A stretch of DNA of 5,872 bases from SXRF01 sp964624555 (lineage in GTDB: Bacteria > Pseudomonadota > Alphaproteobacteria > Rickettsiales > SXRF01), in assembly GCA_964624555.1 (NCBI GenBank), contig CAZUXB010000065.1, positions 1-5,872 of the forward strand. Reading direction: 5' to 3'. Position numbers and translations under genes: made by a program. The notes under the pieces were generated by a model that saw only the letters and a list, made by a program, of their open reading frames with translations, was not told the DNA's origin and searched no databases. This document shows positions 1-5,674 of the stretch, piece after piece; the first letter of the stretch is position 1, and every line of letters begins with the position of its first letter.

Positions 1-47
1 TGTATGTATACATAAAAAGTTAAACAACTATAGACGTAAGTCTGCAT

Positions 48-98
48 AGGATCTATTGGCTAGCAGATCCTGTGCCGCGGCTATGCCGCCCACAGGAT
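48..98. repeat. Two overlapping inverted repeats at the 3' end of the oxidase-like gene
   Basis: AGGATCT (48-54) pairs with AGATCCT (65-71) around a 10-base loop. ATCCTGTG (67-74) pairs with CACAGGAT (91-98), with an inner GCGGC/GCCGC stem (77-81 with 85-89) and a TAT loop. The two hairpins share bases 67-71 and so exclude each other. The second lies in codons for the hydrophilic C-terminal tail, just after the last membrane helix. The first spans the TAG stop. Neither is followed by a T-run on the minus strand, so neither is a classical terminator. They could be a second dispersed palindrome that extended the protein tail, or an mRNA 3'-end stabiliser. Confidence 0.6.
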
Positions 99-1522
99 GA
101 CCAAACCACTATCACAAACATAAACCCGCCAATTATGGCAAACAGGCCGCCAAGCCCCATGAATCCCATAGCGGCTTTTATATCTGGAGATAGAATTCCA
201 ATAGTGCTGCATGGGGTTTTGCGCGGCAAAGCACCATATCCACCGGAATAAGCCAGGCCGGAAATATGCATCAACTGCCCGCAACCATAAACAACAGGCT
301 GCCAGAATGCGAGCTTATTGCCTGCTACATTGCGGTAACCAAACCTTGGCAGCAACAAATATGTTATTCCCATGAAAGCCAGCGTAACCCCTACTATCGA
401 ACCATGATAGTGGGCAGGAATCACTACATTCTGTCCACGGATCATACCGGCCAGAAAGCCACCATAGATAAACAACACCAGGGACATAAGCAGTGCTGAC
501 CATAAGGCCCGGTTTTCACTTTTCCTGCTGGCACGGCTTTGCCATAGCATAGGGATTATAAATAGAGCCAGCAAGCATGGCGCAACACCGCCTGCCATTA
601 TCATTCCATCAGTGAAAAATGCGCGGTATTGCGGTGAGGTAACCTCAAATAAAAAATAAGGAAGAGGCGTAGCAAGTGCAACAATTACGCCAATGCTGAA
701 CAGAGTATACAGCACTTTAGAAGAAATAAAAAAATCCGGCTTCAACTTAACCGCCAGCCATAGCCAGCAAACTAACAAAATCTGGGTATGGACAAATTGT
801 AAAACATGCCCCCCTCCCCAGAATCCCAATTCATAATATTGTTGCCCATCAATCTGCGGCGGCAGTAAGCGGAATGATAATATAAAAGCTATTACAGAAA
901 AGATTGCTATAATCCCGCTTGTAAATATCCCGTAGGTTATTACCAGACTAAATCCCCTCTCCCTCTGGGAGAGGGTTAGGGTGAGGGCTAGTTCTTTATT
1001 ATGGCAACCCTCACCCCGGCCCTCTCCCAGAGGGAGAGGGAGTAGATAGTGCGATAATAAACTCACCAGCATCAGGCCAACCCCGCATAACAGCAACGAC
1101 AGGCCAAGGAAAAACAACGGGCTCATGATAACAGGTATATAGTTGCTCATTACCCCGGCCCCGTTCGGATCTGCCGGCGACAGGGCGATAAAAACCATCC
1201 CGACTATAAAACAAAGCTGCGCCGCCGGCCTGATATAGGGAACAGATGTGTTTATTAAATTGCGCCCATCGGTAAGCAAACTCCAGAACATACAGGCAAT
1301 GGACAGGAACCAGACCAGCACCGACAGGTCGACATGCACCACCAGCGCCTCACTGAATAACCTGAGGAATAACGGCATATCGCAAAAGCCGGGTGTGCGG
1401 GCAATGACCAGCACCAGGGAAAAAATACCGGCAATGGCCAGCGACCACACCCCAACCAACAACCAGTTGCGGGATGAAGATGACAATTCTGTATCGGGTA
1501 AAAAAAGCGGGATATTTTTCAT
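53..1522 (-). CDS. Heme-copper oxidase subunit I-like membrane protein
   Basis: A 489-residue polytopic protein with about 12 hydrophobic segments. It keeps hallmarks of cytochrome oxidase subunit I: a helix II histidine (H63, in 'ALVVHVDLSVLVW'), a WGGGH motif in the sixth helix (H239, with H245 one to two turns on), and the paired heme ligands of helix X (H371 and H373, in 'IPAHYHGS'). By family knowledge it would bind haem and belong to inner-membrane respiration, in the broad cbb3/NorB-like group. The helix VII segment ('FFTDGMIMAGG', about 305-315) has no His-His pair, so the CuB site looks incomplete and oxidase activity is uncertain. Residues 161-190 come from an inserted palindromic repeat. 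The start at 1522 is chosen because it leaves a normal short leader before helix I. An alternative ATG at 1597 would add 25 residues, and neither has a clear Shine-Dalgarno. It lies 83 bp downstream of the unknown gene on the same strand. No subunit II or III is visible in the window. Confidence 0.82.
   Translation of the reverse strand: MKNIPLFLPDTELSSSSRNWLLVGVWSLAIAGIFSLVLVIARTPGFCDMPLFLRLFSEALVVHVDLSVLVWFLSIACMFWSLLTDGRNLINTSVPYIRPAAQLCFIVGMVFIALSPADPNGAGVMSNYIPVIMSPLFFLGLSLLLCGVGLMLVSLLSHYLLPLPLGEGRGEGCHNKELALTLTLSQRERGFSLVITYGIFTSGIIAIFSVIAFILSFRLLPPQIDGQQYYELGFWGGGHVLQFVHTQILLVCWLWLAVKLKPDFFISSKVLYTLFSIGVIVALATPLPYFLFEVTSPQYRAFFTDGMIMAGGVAPCLLALFIIPMLWQSRASRKSENRALWSALLMSLVLFIYGGFLAGMIRGQNVVIPAHYHGSIVGVTLAFMGITYLLLPRFGYRNVAGNKLAFWQPVVYGCGQLMHISGLAYSGGYGALPRKTPCSTIGILSPDIKAAMGFMGLGGLFAIIGGFMFVIVVWSSCGRHSRGTGSASQ
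954..1040. repeat. Palindromic repeat inserted in frame within the oxidase-like gene
   Basis: Two 33-base arms (955-987 and 1008-1040) are inverted copies matching at 30 of 33 positions, separated by a 20-base spacer. Each arm has its own inner palindrome (CCCTCTCCCTCTGGGAGAGGG type). The unit is 87 bp, or exactly 29 codons. It is read through as about residues 161-190 of the minus-strand protein, giving 'PLPLGEGRGEG' and 'LTLTLSQRERG'. These peptide strings are familiar from dispersed GC-rich palindromic repeats of many proteobacterial genomes. That identification is from memory, not from a search. The insertion falls between two membrane helices, where a soluble loop tolerates extra length. 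Confidence 0.88.
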
Positions 1523-1605
1523 TATATCAGGTGAAAGCAACTTATATACCAAAACCAAGCATATCCTTCTATCAGAAGAATACGCCACAGACAACATCCA
1601 ACTAA

Positions 1606-2784
1606 TTACTGCCTTACAACCTTAGTAGCTTTACCTGTCGGCCTACAACTATCCAATGTGGTTGGGTAAGGCTCATTGGTGTCATAATAAACACCATTCT
1701 TCCACCCACACCCCTCCCTATGGGATAGAAGATACTCTCCGACTAACAGCTGATCAGCAGACGTTAAATTTACTGCTGAATAATTTGGATCTAATGCGGC
1801 AGGCCTCTGGGTTGGACGACCGCTGGCTATAGCAGCTTCCTCCTTCGCCCTGGCCGTTGCTTCACGCCGTTGTTCTGTCTGGAATTCAATGGTGATAGCT
1901 GCAAGAAATTTTGGATTAGACTTAACCGAAGCAACTTCTTTATCCCTCCATGCTCTATAAGCATCCATATCTATAGTAAGCTCCCCCAGCGCACTCTGTA
2001 CAGCTCTACTCTGGCCAAGTGCGTATCCTGGATTACCATACTCATCAGGATGCTGATCCCTATACCTGAGAACCGCGCTACTCATGATATCATTTATTTG
2101 GTCAACAGTTCTACCAGTTACCTGAGCGATTAGGGCTTTATCTGTCTTCCCACTTAAGGCACTCATGCCACTACTGTATTTCTTATATACATACCAGTTA
2201 GCCGCGTTATTAGCAAGATCATCCCCAGAAGACGCATCTTCAATACCGCCGGCAGGCGGAGCTCCTGGCCGTGCAGGAGCAGCAGGACGCGCTGGCGGCG
2301 GAGCATTTGCTACACCAGTATTTTGTAAATTACCGGGATATTTTTCATAATAGGCCAATAGCATTTTATTAAGAACTTTTGGGTCGCTTCGTGCCTGTTG
2401 ATTTGCAAGCAAAGTTGCAACAGTACCAGGCATCTTAACGATCCCGTTAGCCATCTTCATTGCCTGCATACTAATAGCTGCTGTTTCATTCTCATGTTGT
2501 CGTGCTGGAGTCAATTTAGCATGAGCTGCTAATATTGCCTTTTCATCTGGTGTTGTATCGCCATCATCTCTGGCAGCTTTAGGTTTTTCTTTAGGTGCCT
2601 GAGGTTGCCCCGCAGCTCTGCCAACATCTTCAACTATCTTCTCAATCCTTATTCTGGTCTCCTCAAGCTGTTTCTGCATATCTTTAGGGTCAAAAGCTGT
2701 ACCATCAACCTTACCACCGCCTTTTTGAAGAAGGCGGAGAAGAGGATTTTCAATTTGTTTCGGTTGTTGGTCTTGATCAGCCAT
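1606..2784 (-). CDS. Uncharacterised 392-residue soluble protein
   Basis: I do not recognise a family. The protein has no signal peptide or membrane segment. The N-terminal part (1-90) is charged and likely helical, with a possible short coiled coil at about 33-55. A Pro/Ala-rich linker at 158-180 separates two helical regions (about 80-155 and 185-320). The C-terminal region (325-392) holds the only two cysteines, C359 and C380, flanking a Tyr-rich stretch ('WKNGVYYDTNEPYPTT'). Three places share a similar helical pattern, around 'DPKVLNKMLLAYYEKYP' (134-150), 'VDQINDIMSSAVLRYRDQHP' (227-246) and 'NPKFLAAITIEFQTEQ' (290-305), hinting at a repeated unit. The linker DNA contains a 7-bp hairpin (2261-2280). 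The start is the first ATG, with a GGGAG 15 bases upstream, farther than usual. A cytosolic structural, adaptor or secreted-substrate role is possible, but the sequence does not decide. Confidence 0.8.
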   Translation of the reverse strand: MADQDQQPKQIENPLLRLLQKGGGKVDGTAFDPKDMQKQLEETRIRIEKIVEDVGRAAGQPQAPKEKPKAARDDGDTTPDEKAILAAHAKLTPARQHENETAAISMQAMKMANGIVKMPGTVATLLANQQARSDPKVLNKMLLAYYEKYPGNLQNTGVANAPPPARPAAPARPGAPPAGGIEDASSGDDLANNAANWYVYKKYSSGMSALSGKTDKALIAQVTGRTVDQINDIMSSAVLRYRDQHPDEYGNPGYALGQSRAVQSALGELTIDMDAYRAWRDKEVASVKSNPKFLAAITIEFQTEQRREATARAKEEAAIASGRPTQRPAALDPNYSAVNLTSADQLLVGEYLLSHREGCGWKNGVYYDTNEPYPTTLDSCRPTGKATKVVRQ

Positions 2785-2864
2785 ATTGGTGCTATCGAAC
2801 TCCCTGATTAAAGTGCTAACTCGTTAAAAAATAAATAACGGCTCATTTCTAACATAATTAATTA

Positions 2865-2873
2865 ATTTTATCA
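2865..2873 (-). promoter_or_regulatory. Possible extended -10 promoter for the unknown 392-residue gene
   Basis: On the minus strand TGATAAAAT (TG, one base, TAAAAT) fits an extended -10 element about 80 bases before the ATG at 2784. No good -35 hexamer lies 16-18 bases upstream, and the region is so AT-rich that chance matches are expected. This is offered only as the best candidate in the divergent region. Confidence 0.3.
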
Positions 2874-2907
2874 ACAATTGAATTTCCGCATAAAACCTAG
2901 CTTTTTC

Positions 2908-2942
2908 ATGGATATATGGTTTTTTGTGGCTTAAATATCCAT
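2908..2942. promoter_or_regulatory. 8-bp inverted repeat in the divergent intergenic region
   Basis: ATGGATAT (2908-2915) and ATATCCAT (2935-2942) form a perfect 8-bp inverted repeat with a 19-base spacer. It lies between the two divergent genes, ending just before the -35 region of the hpf promoter. The spacing of half-site centres, about 27 bases, is larger than for most single dimer operators. It could be two half-sites for a regulator or a weak hairpin. No known operator is recognised. Confidence 0.3.
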
Positions 2943-2950
2943 AAATCATA

Positions 2951-2977
2951 TTGCATGTGGGGAATTTGTGATATAAT
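2951..2977 (+). promoter_or_regulatory. Sigma70-type extended -10 promoter for the hpf cluster
   Basis: TATAAT at 2972-2977 is a perfect -10 hexamer and is preceded by TG plus one base (2969-2971), giving an extended -10. The -35 is weak: TTGCAT at 2951-2956 with a short 15-base spacer, as expected when an extended -10 compensates. Transcription would begin near 2984, leaving a leader of about 40 bases before hpf. This suggests hpf is transcribed here from its own promoter rather than from an upstream rpoN operon. Confidence 0.65.
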
Positions 2978-3025
2978 CAGGCCAAGGTTAGATTTTCCAA
3001 TATTAACAGCACATAGAGAGTATAT

Positions 3026-3613
3026 ATGCAAATTTCCGTTTCCGGTAAAGGGGTAGACGTCGGTACCGCTTTGCAAAGTCATATTGAAAGCCAGATTGAA
3101 GAAAATGTAAAAAAATATATCGACCGGATAACCAGTGTGCATGTCGTTATATCCCGCGAGGCACACCTTTTCCGTGTTGATATTACCGGGAATATGGGCA
3201 CCCATTCCGGCCTGGTGGTGCGTGGCCGTGGCGCGCTGGAAGATGTGTATGCCGCCTTCGATGAAGCCCTCGAAAAAATCACCAACCAACTGCGCCGTTA
3301 TAAACGTAAAATTACCAACCACCATAAAAATACGCATGAACAGCAGGCACAGATTGTCCGCAACCTCGGCACAAAATATATTATTTCACCAGAAGCCGGA
3401 GAACATGATGAAGACAAGCAGGACAGCCTTATAATAGCTGAAAAACCGACTGATATCGAAACCATGACCGTGAGCGAAGCGGTTATGAAGATGGACCTGC
3501 AGGACCTGCCCGCAGTTATGTTTTTTAATTCCGCGCATGGCCGCCTGAACGTTGTGTACAGGCGTGTTGATGGTAACATTTCATGGGTTGACCCCGCCGA
3601 TAAAGCAGCGTAG
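3026..3613 (+). CDS. hpf: Long-form ribosome hibernation promoting factor
   Basis: A 195-residue protein of the long HPF type. The N-terminal S30AE domain (about 1-97) has the beta-alpha-beta pattern and the basic tail 'QLRRYKRKITNHH', which by family knowledge sits in the 30S decoding channel. A linker (98-135) leads to the C-terminal dimerisation domain (about 136-190) with the signature 'MTVSEAVMKMDLQDLPAVMF' and 'GRLNVVYRRVDGN'. Long HPF dimerises 70S ribosomes into inactive 100S particles in stationary phase or starvation. The ATG is preceded by AGAGAG (3015-3020) at a 5-base spacing, which supports this start. ptsN follows after 19 bases, an arrangement usual in proteobacteria, although there rpoN normally precedes hpf. 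Here a divergent unrelated gene lies upstream instead. Length and domains are complete. Confidence 0.96.
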   Translation: MQISVSGKGVDVGTALQSHIESQIEENVKKYIDRITSVHVVISREAHLFRVDITGNMGTHSGLVVRGRGALEDVYAAFDEALEKITNQLRRYKRKITNHHKNTHEQQAQIVRNLGTKYIISPEAGEHDEDKQDSLIIAEKPTDIETMTVSEAVMKMDLQDLPAVMFFNSAHGRLNVVYRRVDGNISWVDPADKAA

Positions 3614-3632
3614 CACCCCCATCACTAGCTAT

Positions 3633-4088
3633 ATGAATATCTCTTCATTGCTTCCTGTAAATGCGATAATTCCGCATTTACAGGCATATGATAAGGAACA
3701 GGTTCTAAGGCGCCTGTCAGCACATGCGGAAACCCTGTGCCCACTGTTTGAGCATGAAATTTTTTCTGTACTGGTAGAGCGTGAGCATTTAGGCTGTACC
3801 GGTATGGGCAATGGCGTGTGCATACCGCATGGACGGTTTGATTCGCTTAAATCCATATATGTGGTTTTTGCAAGACTTGACAAAGCCATAGATTTCGGTG
3901 CCGCCGACGGTAAAAAAGTTGACCTGGTTTTTTTGCTGCTTACGCCATCAACCGCTGATACGGAACACCTGAAAGCCCTATCTGTTATCTCGAAACTGTT
4001 ACGCGATAAAAAATTATGTAACAAACTACGTGCCGCAGGCGATGCTGCTGAATTGCATAGCCTGATTATAGCAGAACAAGAAAATTAG
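3633..4088 (+). CDS. ptsN: Nitrogen-PTS EIIA protein PtsN
   Basis: A 151-residue protein of the PTS EIIA type 2 fold. The phosphorylation site lies in 'GMGNGVCIPHGRFDSLK', with H66 as the expected phospho-acceptor that receives phosphate from NPr. By family knowledge PtsN is a regulatory end-point of the nitrogen PTS, acting through phosphorylation-dependent contacts with kinases and potassium transporters rather than carrying sugar. The later 'DLVFLLLTPSTADTEHLKALSVISKLLRD' region (about 110-137) is the typical EIIA-Ntr helix-strand signature. The start 'MNISSLLP' matches the family N-terminus. An upstream in-frame ATG at 3552 would lie inside hpf and is not supported. There is no Shine-Dalgarno before 3633, so translation may depend on ribosomes finishing hpf 19 bases upstream. 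Confidence 0.95.
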   Translation: MNISSLLPVNAIIPHLQAYDKEQVLRRLSAHAETLCPLFEHEIFSVLVEREHLGCTGMGNGVCIPHGRFDSLKSIYVVFARLDKAIDFGAADGKKVDLVFLLLTPSTADTEHLKALSVISKLLRDKKLCNKLRAAGDAAELHSLIIAEQEN

Positions 4089-4097
4089 TCGGTCACC

Positions 4098-4460
4098 GTG
4101 ATTACGCGCATCTTATTATTGGGCATTATTTTACTGCAGGTCGCAGGCTGCATTGCCACGCCGCGTTTTTCTGAAAATAAAATTGCCATCAGCAAAGAGC
4201 CACCACCTAAGGAAGCACCAAAAGAACCAGCCCAGGACAAGAAAACGGTTATTGAGATACATATCGATGCCGCTGCACCAGCAGTTTCAACAACTAATAC
4301 CGCACCGGTACCGATAATTGCCCCTAACTGTAAAATACCTGCAAAACCCAAAGCGCAGCCAAGAAAAAAGAAAGTCTACAAAAAACCTGCGCCAAAAAAG
4401 AAAAAAGAAATTTGTTTACCAGATACCCCGCCTATACCTTATGCCGCTAAAAATAGTTAG
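4098..4460 (+). CDS. Small Lys/Pro-rich lipoprotein
   Basis: A 120-residue protein starting at GTG, nine bases after the ptsN stop. The first 18 residues are a lipoprotein signal: Arg4, a hydrophobic core 'ILLLGIILLQ' and the lipobox VAGC, with Cys18 as the expected lipidated residue. The mature part is low in complexity. It has a Pro/Lys/Glu segment (33-49), a short strand-like 'TVIEIHID' (50-57), an Ala/Pro/Thr stretch, and a very basic Lys/Pro tail (79-104) bracketed by Cys78 and Cys106, which might form a disulfide. No domain is recognised. Ile at position +2 gives no inner-membrane retention signal, so outer-membrane anchoring facing the periplasm is plausible. The basic tail could contact peptidoglycan or lipopolysaccharide. 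Its 3' end overlaps the start of xthA by 20 bases, suggesting coupled translation. GTG is the only start that fits the signal peptide. No Shine-Dalgarno is evident. Confidence 0.78.
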   Translation: MITRILLLGIILLQVAGCIATPRFSENKIAISKEPPPKEAPKEPAQDKKTVIEIHIDAAAPAVSTTNTAPVPIIAPNCKIPAKPKAQPRKKKVYKKPAPKKKKEICLPDTPPIPYAAKNS

Positions 4461-5238
4461 CTGGAATATCAATTCCGTCCGTATCCGTATCCAACACCTG
4501 CAAAAGTTGGTCGCGCAGGAAAATCCTGACATAATCTGCCTGCAGGAAACCAAAAGCGATGACGCTAATTTCCCGCTGGAAAGCCTTAAGGCCCTTGGTT
4601 TTCCATACGTCTCCTTTTCCGGGCAGAAAAGCTATAATGGCGTGGCGATATTATCAAAACATAAATTAGGTAATGTGAACTGCCTGAAAATAGCAGGCTC
4701 TGATGACAAACGCCATATCTCAGCCGATCTGGAATGTGGTGTCAGCCTGCATAATTTTTATGTTCCGGCAGGTGGCGATATTCCCGATGCCAAACTGAAC
4801 CCGGCCTATGATTTTAAATTACGTTTCGTCGAAGATATGACACACTGGTCACAAAAACTGAAAAAATCAAAACAAAATGCTATCATCCTTGGCGATTTTA
4901 ATATTGCGCCTCTGGAAAACGATGTCTGGTCACACAAACAGCTAATGAATGTGGTTAGCCACACCGAGCCGGAAATAAGGCGTCTTGATGCCCTCAAAGA
5001 ATCTTATAGCTGGTGCGATGTCGGCAGGCATTTTGTCGATAGCAAGGAAAAACTATATAGCTGGTGGAGTTACCGCAACCGCGACTGGCGCAAGTCCAAC
5101 CGCGGGCGCCGCCTCGACCATATATGGGTAACACCGGCCCTCACACCGGCCCTTAAAAACTTTGCCATTTTGCAGGACATGCGCGATTTTCCGTCACCCT
5201 CCGATCATGTCCCGGTGGTGATTACCATAGATTTATAA
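4441..5238 (+). CDS. xthA: Exodeoxyribonuclease III (AP endonuclease)
   Basis: A 265-residue enzyme of the exonuclease III/endonuclease-exonuclease-phosphatase family. The catalytic set is visible and complete: N9 in 'KIVSWNINSVR', E36 in 'CLQETKSD', Y107 in 'HNFYVPAGG', D152 and N154 in 'ILGDFNIAP', D226 in 'RGRRLDHIWV', and D255-H256 in 'PSDHVPVV'. By family knowledge it incises abasic sites and removes 3' blocking groups in base-excision repair, and degrades one strand of duplex DNA from the 3' end, using magnesium. The start at 4441 ('MPLKIVSWN') is the family start. The open frame extends upstream, but that part is a Lys-rich shadow of the lipoprotein gene. It overlaps that gene by 20 bases and has no clear ribosome site of its own. 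A 12-base tandem duplication at 5131-5153 encodes TPALTPAL. Transcription ends at the terminator ten bases downstream. Confidence 0.96.
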   Translation: MPLKIVSWNINSVRIRIQHLQKLVAQENPDIICLQETKSDDANFPLESLKALGFPYVSFSGQKSYNGVAILSKHKLGNVNCLKIAGSDDKRHISADLECGVSLHNFYVPAGGDIPDAKLNPAYDFKLRFVEDMTHWSQKLKKSKQNAIILGDFNIAPLENDVWSHKQLMNVVSHTEPEIRRLDALKESYSWCDVGRHFVDSKEKLYSWWSYRNRDWRKSNRGRRLDHIWVTPALTPALKNFAILQDMRDFPSPSDHVPVVITIDL

Positions 5239-5247
5239 GAAAAATAA

Positions 5248-5279
5248 AAAAAGCCCCGGCGTTTCCACCGGGGCTTTTT
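5248..5279. terminator. Strong bidirectional rho-independent terminator
   Basis: A perfect 12-bp stem (AAAAAGCCCCGG at 5248-5259 with CCGGGGCTTTTT at 5268-5279) closes an 8-base loop. On the plus strand it ends in TTTTT, ten bases after the xthA stop. On the minus strand it ends in TTTTT followed by TTATTTTTC. It therefore serves both the hpf-to-xthA cluster and the convergent histone-like gene. Confidence 0.95.
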
Positions 5280-5286
5280 GTTGGGA

Positions 5287-5356
5287 AAGTGCTCTTGGAG
5301 GAGCACTTGCGACGACTAGCACCATTGAGGTGCGCAGCCTGCGCGGCGCTTGAGCG
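5287..5356. repeat. GC-rich cluster of four small hairpins
   Basis: Between the terminator and the histone-like gene lie four adjacent inverted repeats: AAGTGCTC/GAGCACTT (5287-5294 with 5301-5308), GCACC/GGTGC (5319-5323 with 5329-5333), GCGCA/TGCGC (5332-5336 with 5340-5344) and CGCT/AGCG (5347-5350 with 5353-5356). The segment is noticeably richer in G and C than the DNA on either side. It forms the 3' untranslated part of the histone-like mRNA and could be a dispersed intergenic repeat or an mRNA-stabilising structure. A plus-strand frame crosses it but has no ribosome site. Confidence 0.5.
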
Positions 5357-5367
5357 TAATTTAAAAG

Positions 5368-5535
5368 TTAGGCCGCATTCTTACTTTCCTGAATCTCTTT
5401 ACGGCGGGTGTCGCAGAATTTTTTGATATCCATCAGTGCTTTGCGGGCGCGGGTGCCGGCAGCGGCATTGCCACTTTCAAATTTAGCGTTGTTAGCGTTG
5501 TATTCTTCGATAAGGCGAGTGAGTTCTGCTGACAT
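5368..5535 (-). CDS. Miniature histone H1-like DNA-binding protein
   Basis: A 55-residue, lysine- and arginine-rich helical protein. Its central motif 'SGNAAAGTRARKALMDIKKF' (21-40) resembles the conserved core of the bacterial histone H1-like (Hc1) family ('GN.AAG.R.RK....I.K'), known from Chlamydia, where Hc1 compacts the nucleoid, and from many Bacteroidetes. Unlike chlamydial Hc1 it lacks the long Lys/Ala-rich C-terminal tail and ends in 'EIQESKNAA'. It probably binds DNA as a small chromatin-associated protein, but this is inferred from the motif alone. The start at 5535 is fixed by a good ribosome site, TAGGAG at 5541-5546, five bases away. A longer in-frame ATG at 5571 would bury that site. 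The gene is monocistronic and convergent with xthA. Confidence 0.8.
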   Translation of the reverse strand: MSAELTRLIEEYNANNAKFESGNAAAGTRARKALMDIKKFCDTRRKEIQESKNAA

Positions 5536-5587
5536 GATATCTCCTAATTGGTGATGGGTTGATGATAACAAAAAATCTAGTGAGAAT

Positions 5588-5617
5588 TTTTTAGCAAGAG
5601 AATGGGAAGTAAGTCAA
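5588..5617 (-). promoter_or_regulatory. Likely promoter of the histone-like gene
   Basis: On the minus strand TTGACT (5612-5617) is a near-consensus -35. TAAAAA (5588-5593) lies 18 bases downstream as a fair -10; CTAAAA one base earlier would give 17. This gives a leader of roughly 45 bases before the ATG at 5535. Confidence 0.5.
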
Positions 5618-5674
5618 TAGAAAGGGGATAATATTTCTAGCTTGTATTTTATATTTTAATAGCTACCCTATACA

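Noticed and set aside
1566..1578. CTTCT/AGAAG hairpin between the unknown gene and the oxidase-like gene
   Set aside because: Only 5 bp with a 3-base loop and no T-run, so it is not a terminator.
1523..1597. 25-residue N-terminal extension of the oxidase-like protein from an ATG at 1597
   Set aside because: It would start 8 bases after the upstream stop, has no ribosome site at normal spacing, and adds an unusual leader before helix I. It remains possible.
2805..2822. AAGTGCTAA resembling one half of a CIRCE heat-shock operator
   Set aside because: The matching TTAGCACTC half nine bases away is absent, and the gene is not a chaperone.
3552..3632. Upstream in-frame extension of ptsN from an ATG inside hpf
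   Set aside because: It overlaps the hpf dimerisation domain codons, and the extra residues are not family-like.
4318..4440. Lys-rich N-terminal extension of xthA
   Set aside because: It is a frame-shifted shadow of the lipoprotein's Lys/Pro-rich tail; the exonuclease fold begins at 4441.
5289..5429. GTG-initiated 46-codon plus-strand frame across the hairpin cluster (VLLEEHLRRLAPLRC...)
   Set aside because: It has no ribosome site, starts just after a strong terminator, and runs antisense into the histone-like gene.
5536..5571. Longer histone-like protein from an ATG at 5571
   Set aside because: The strong TAGGAG site at 5541-5546 is correctly spaced only for the start at 5535.
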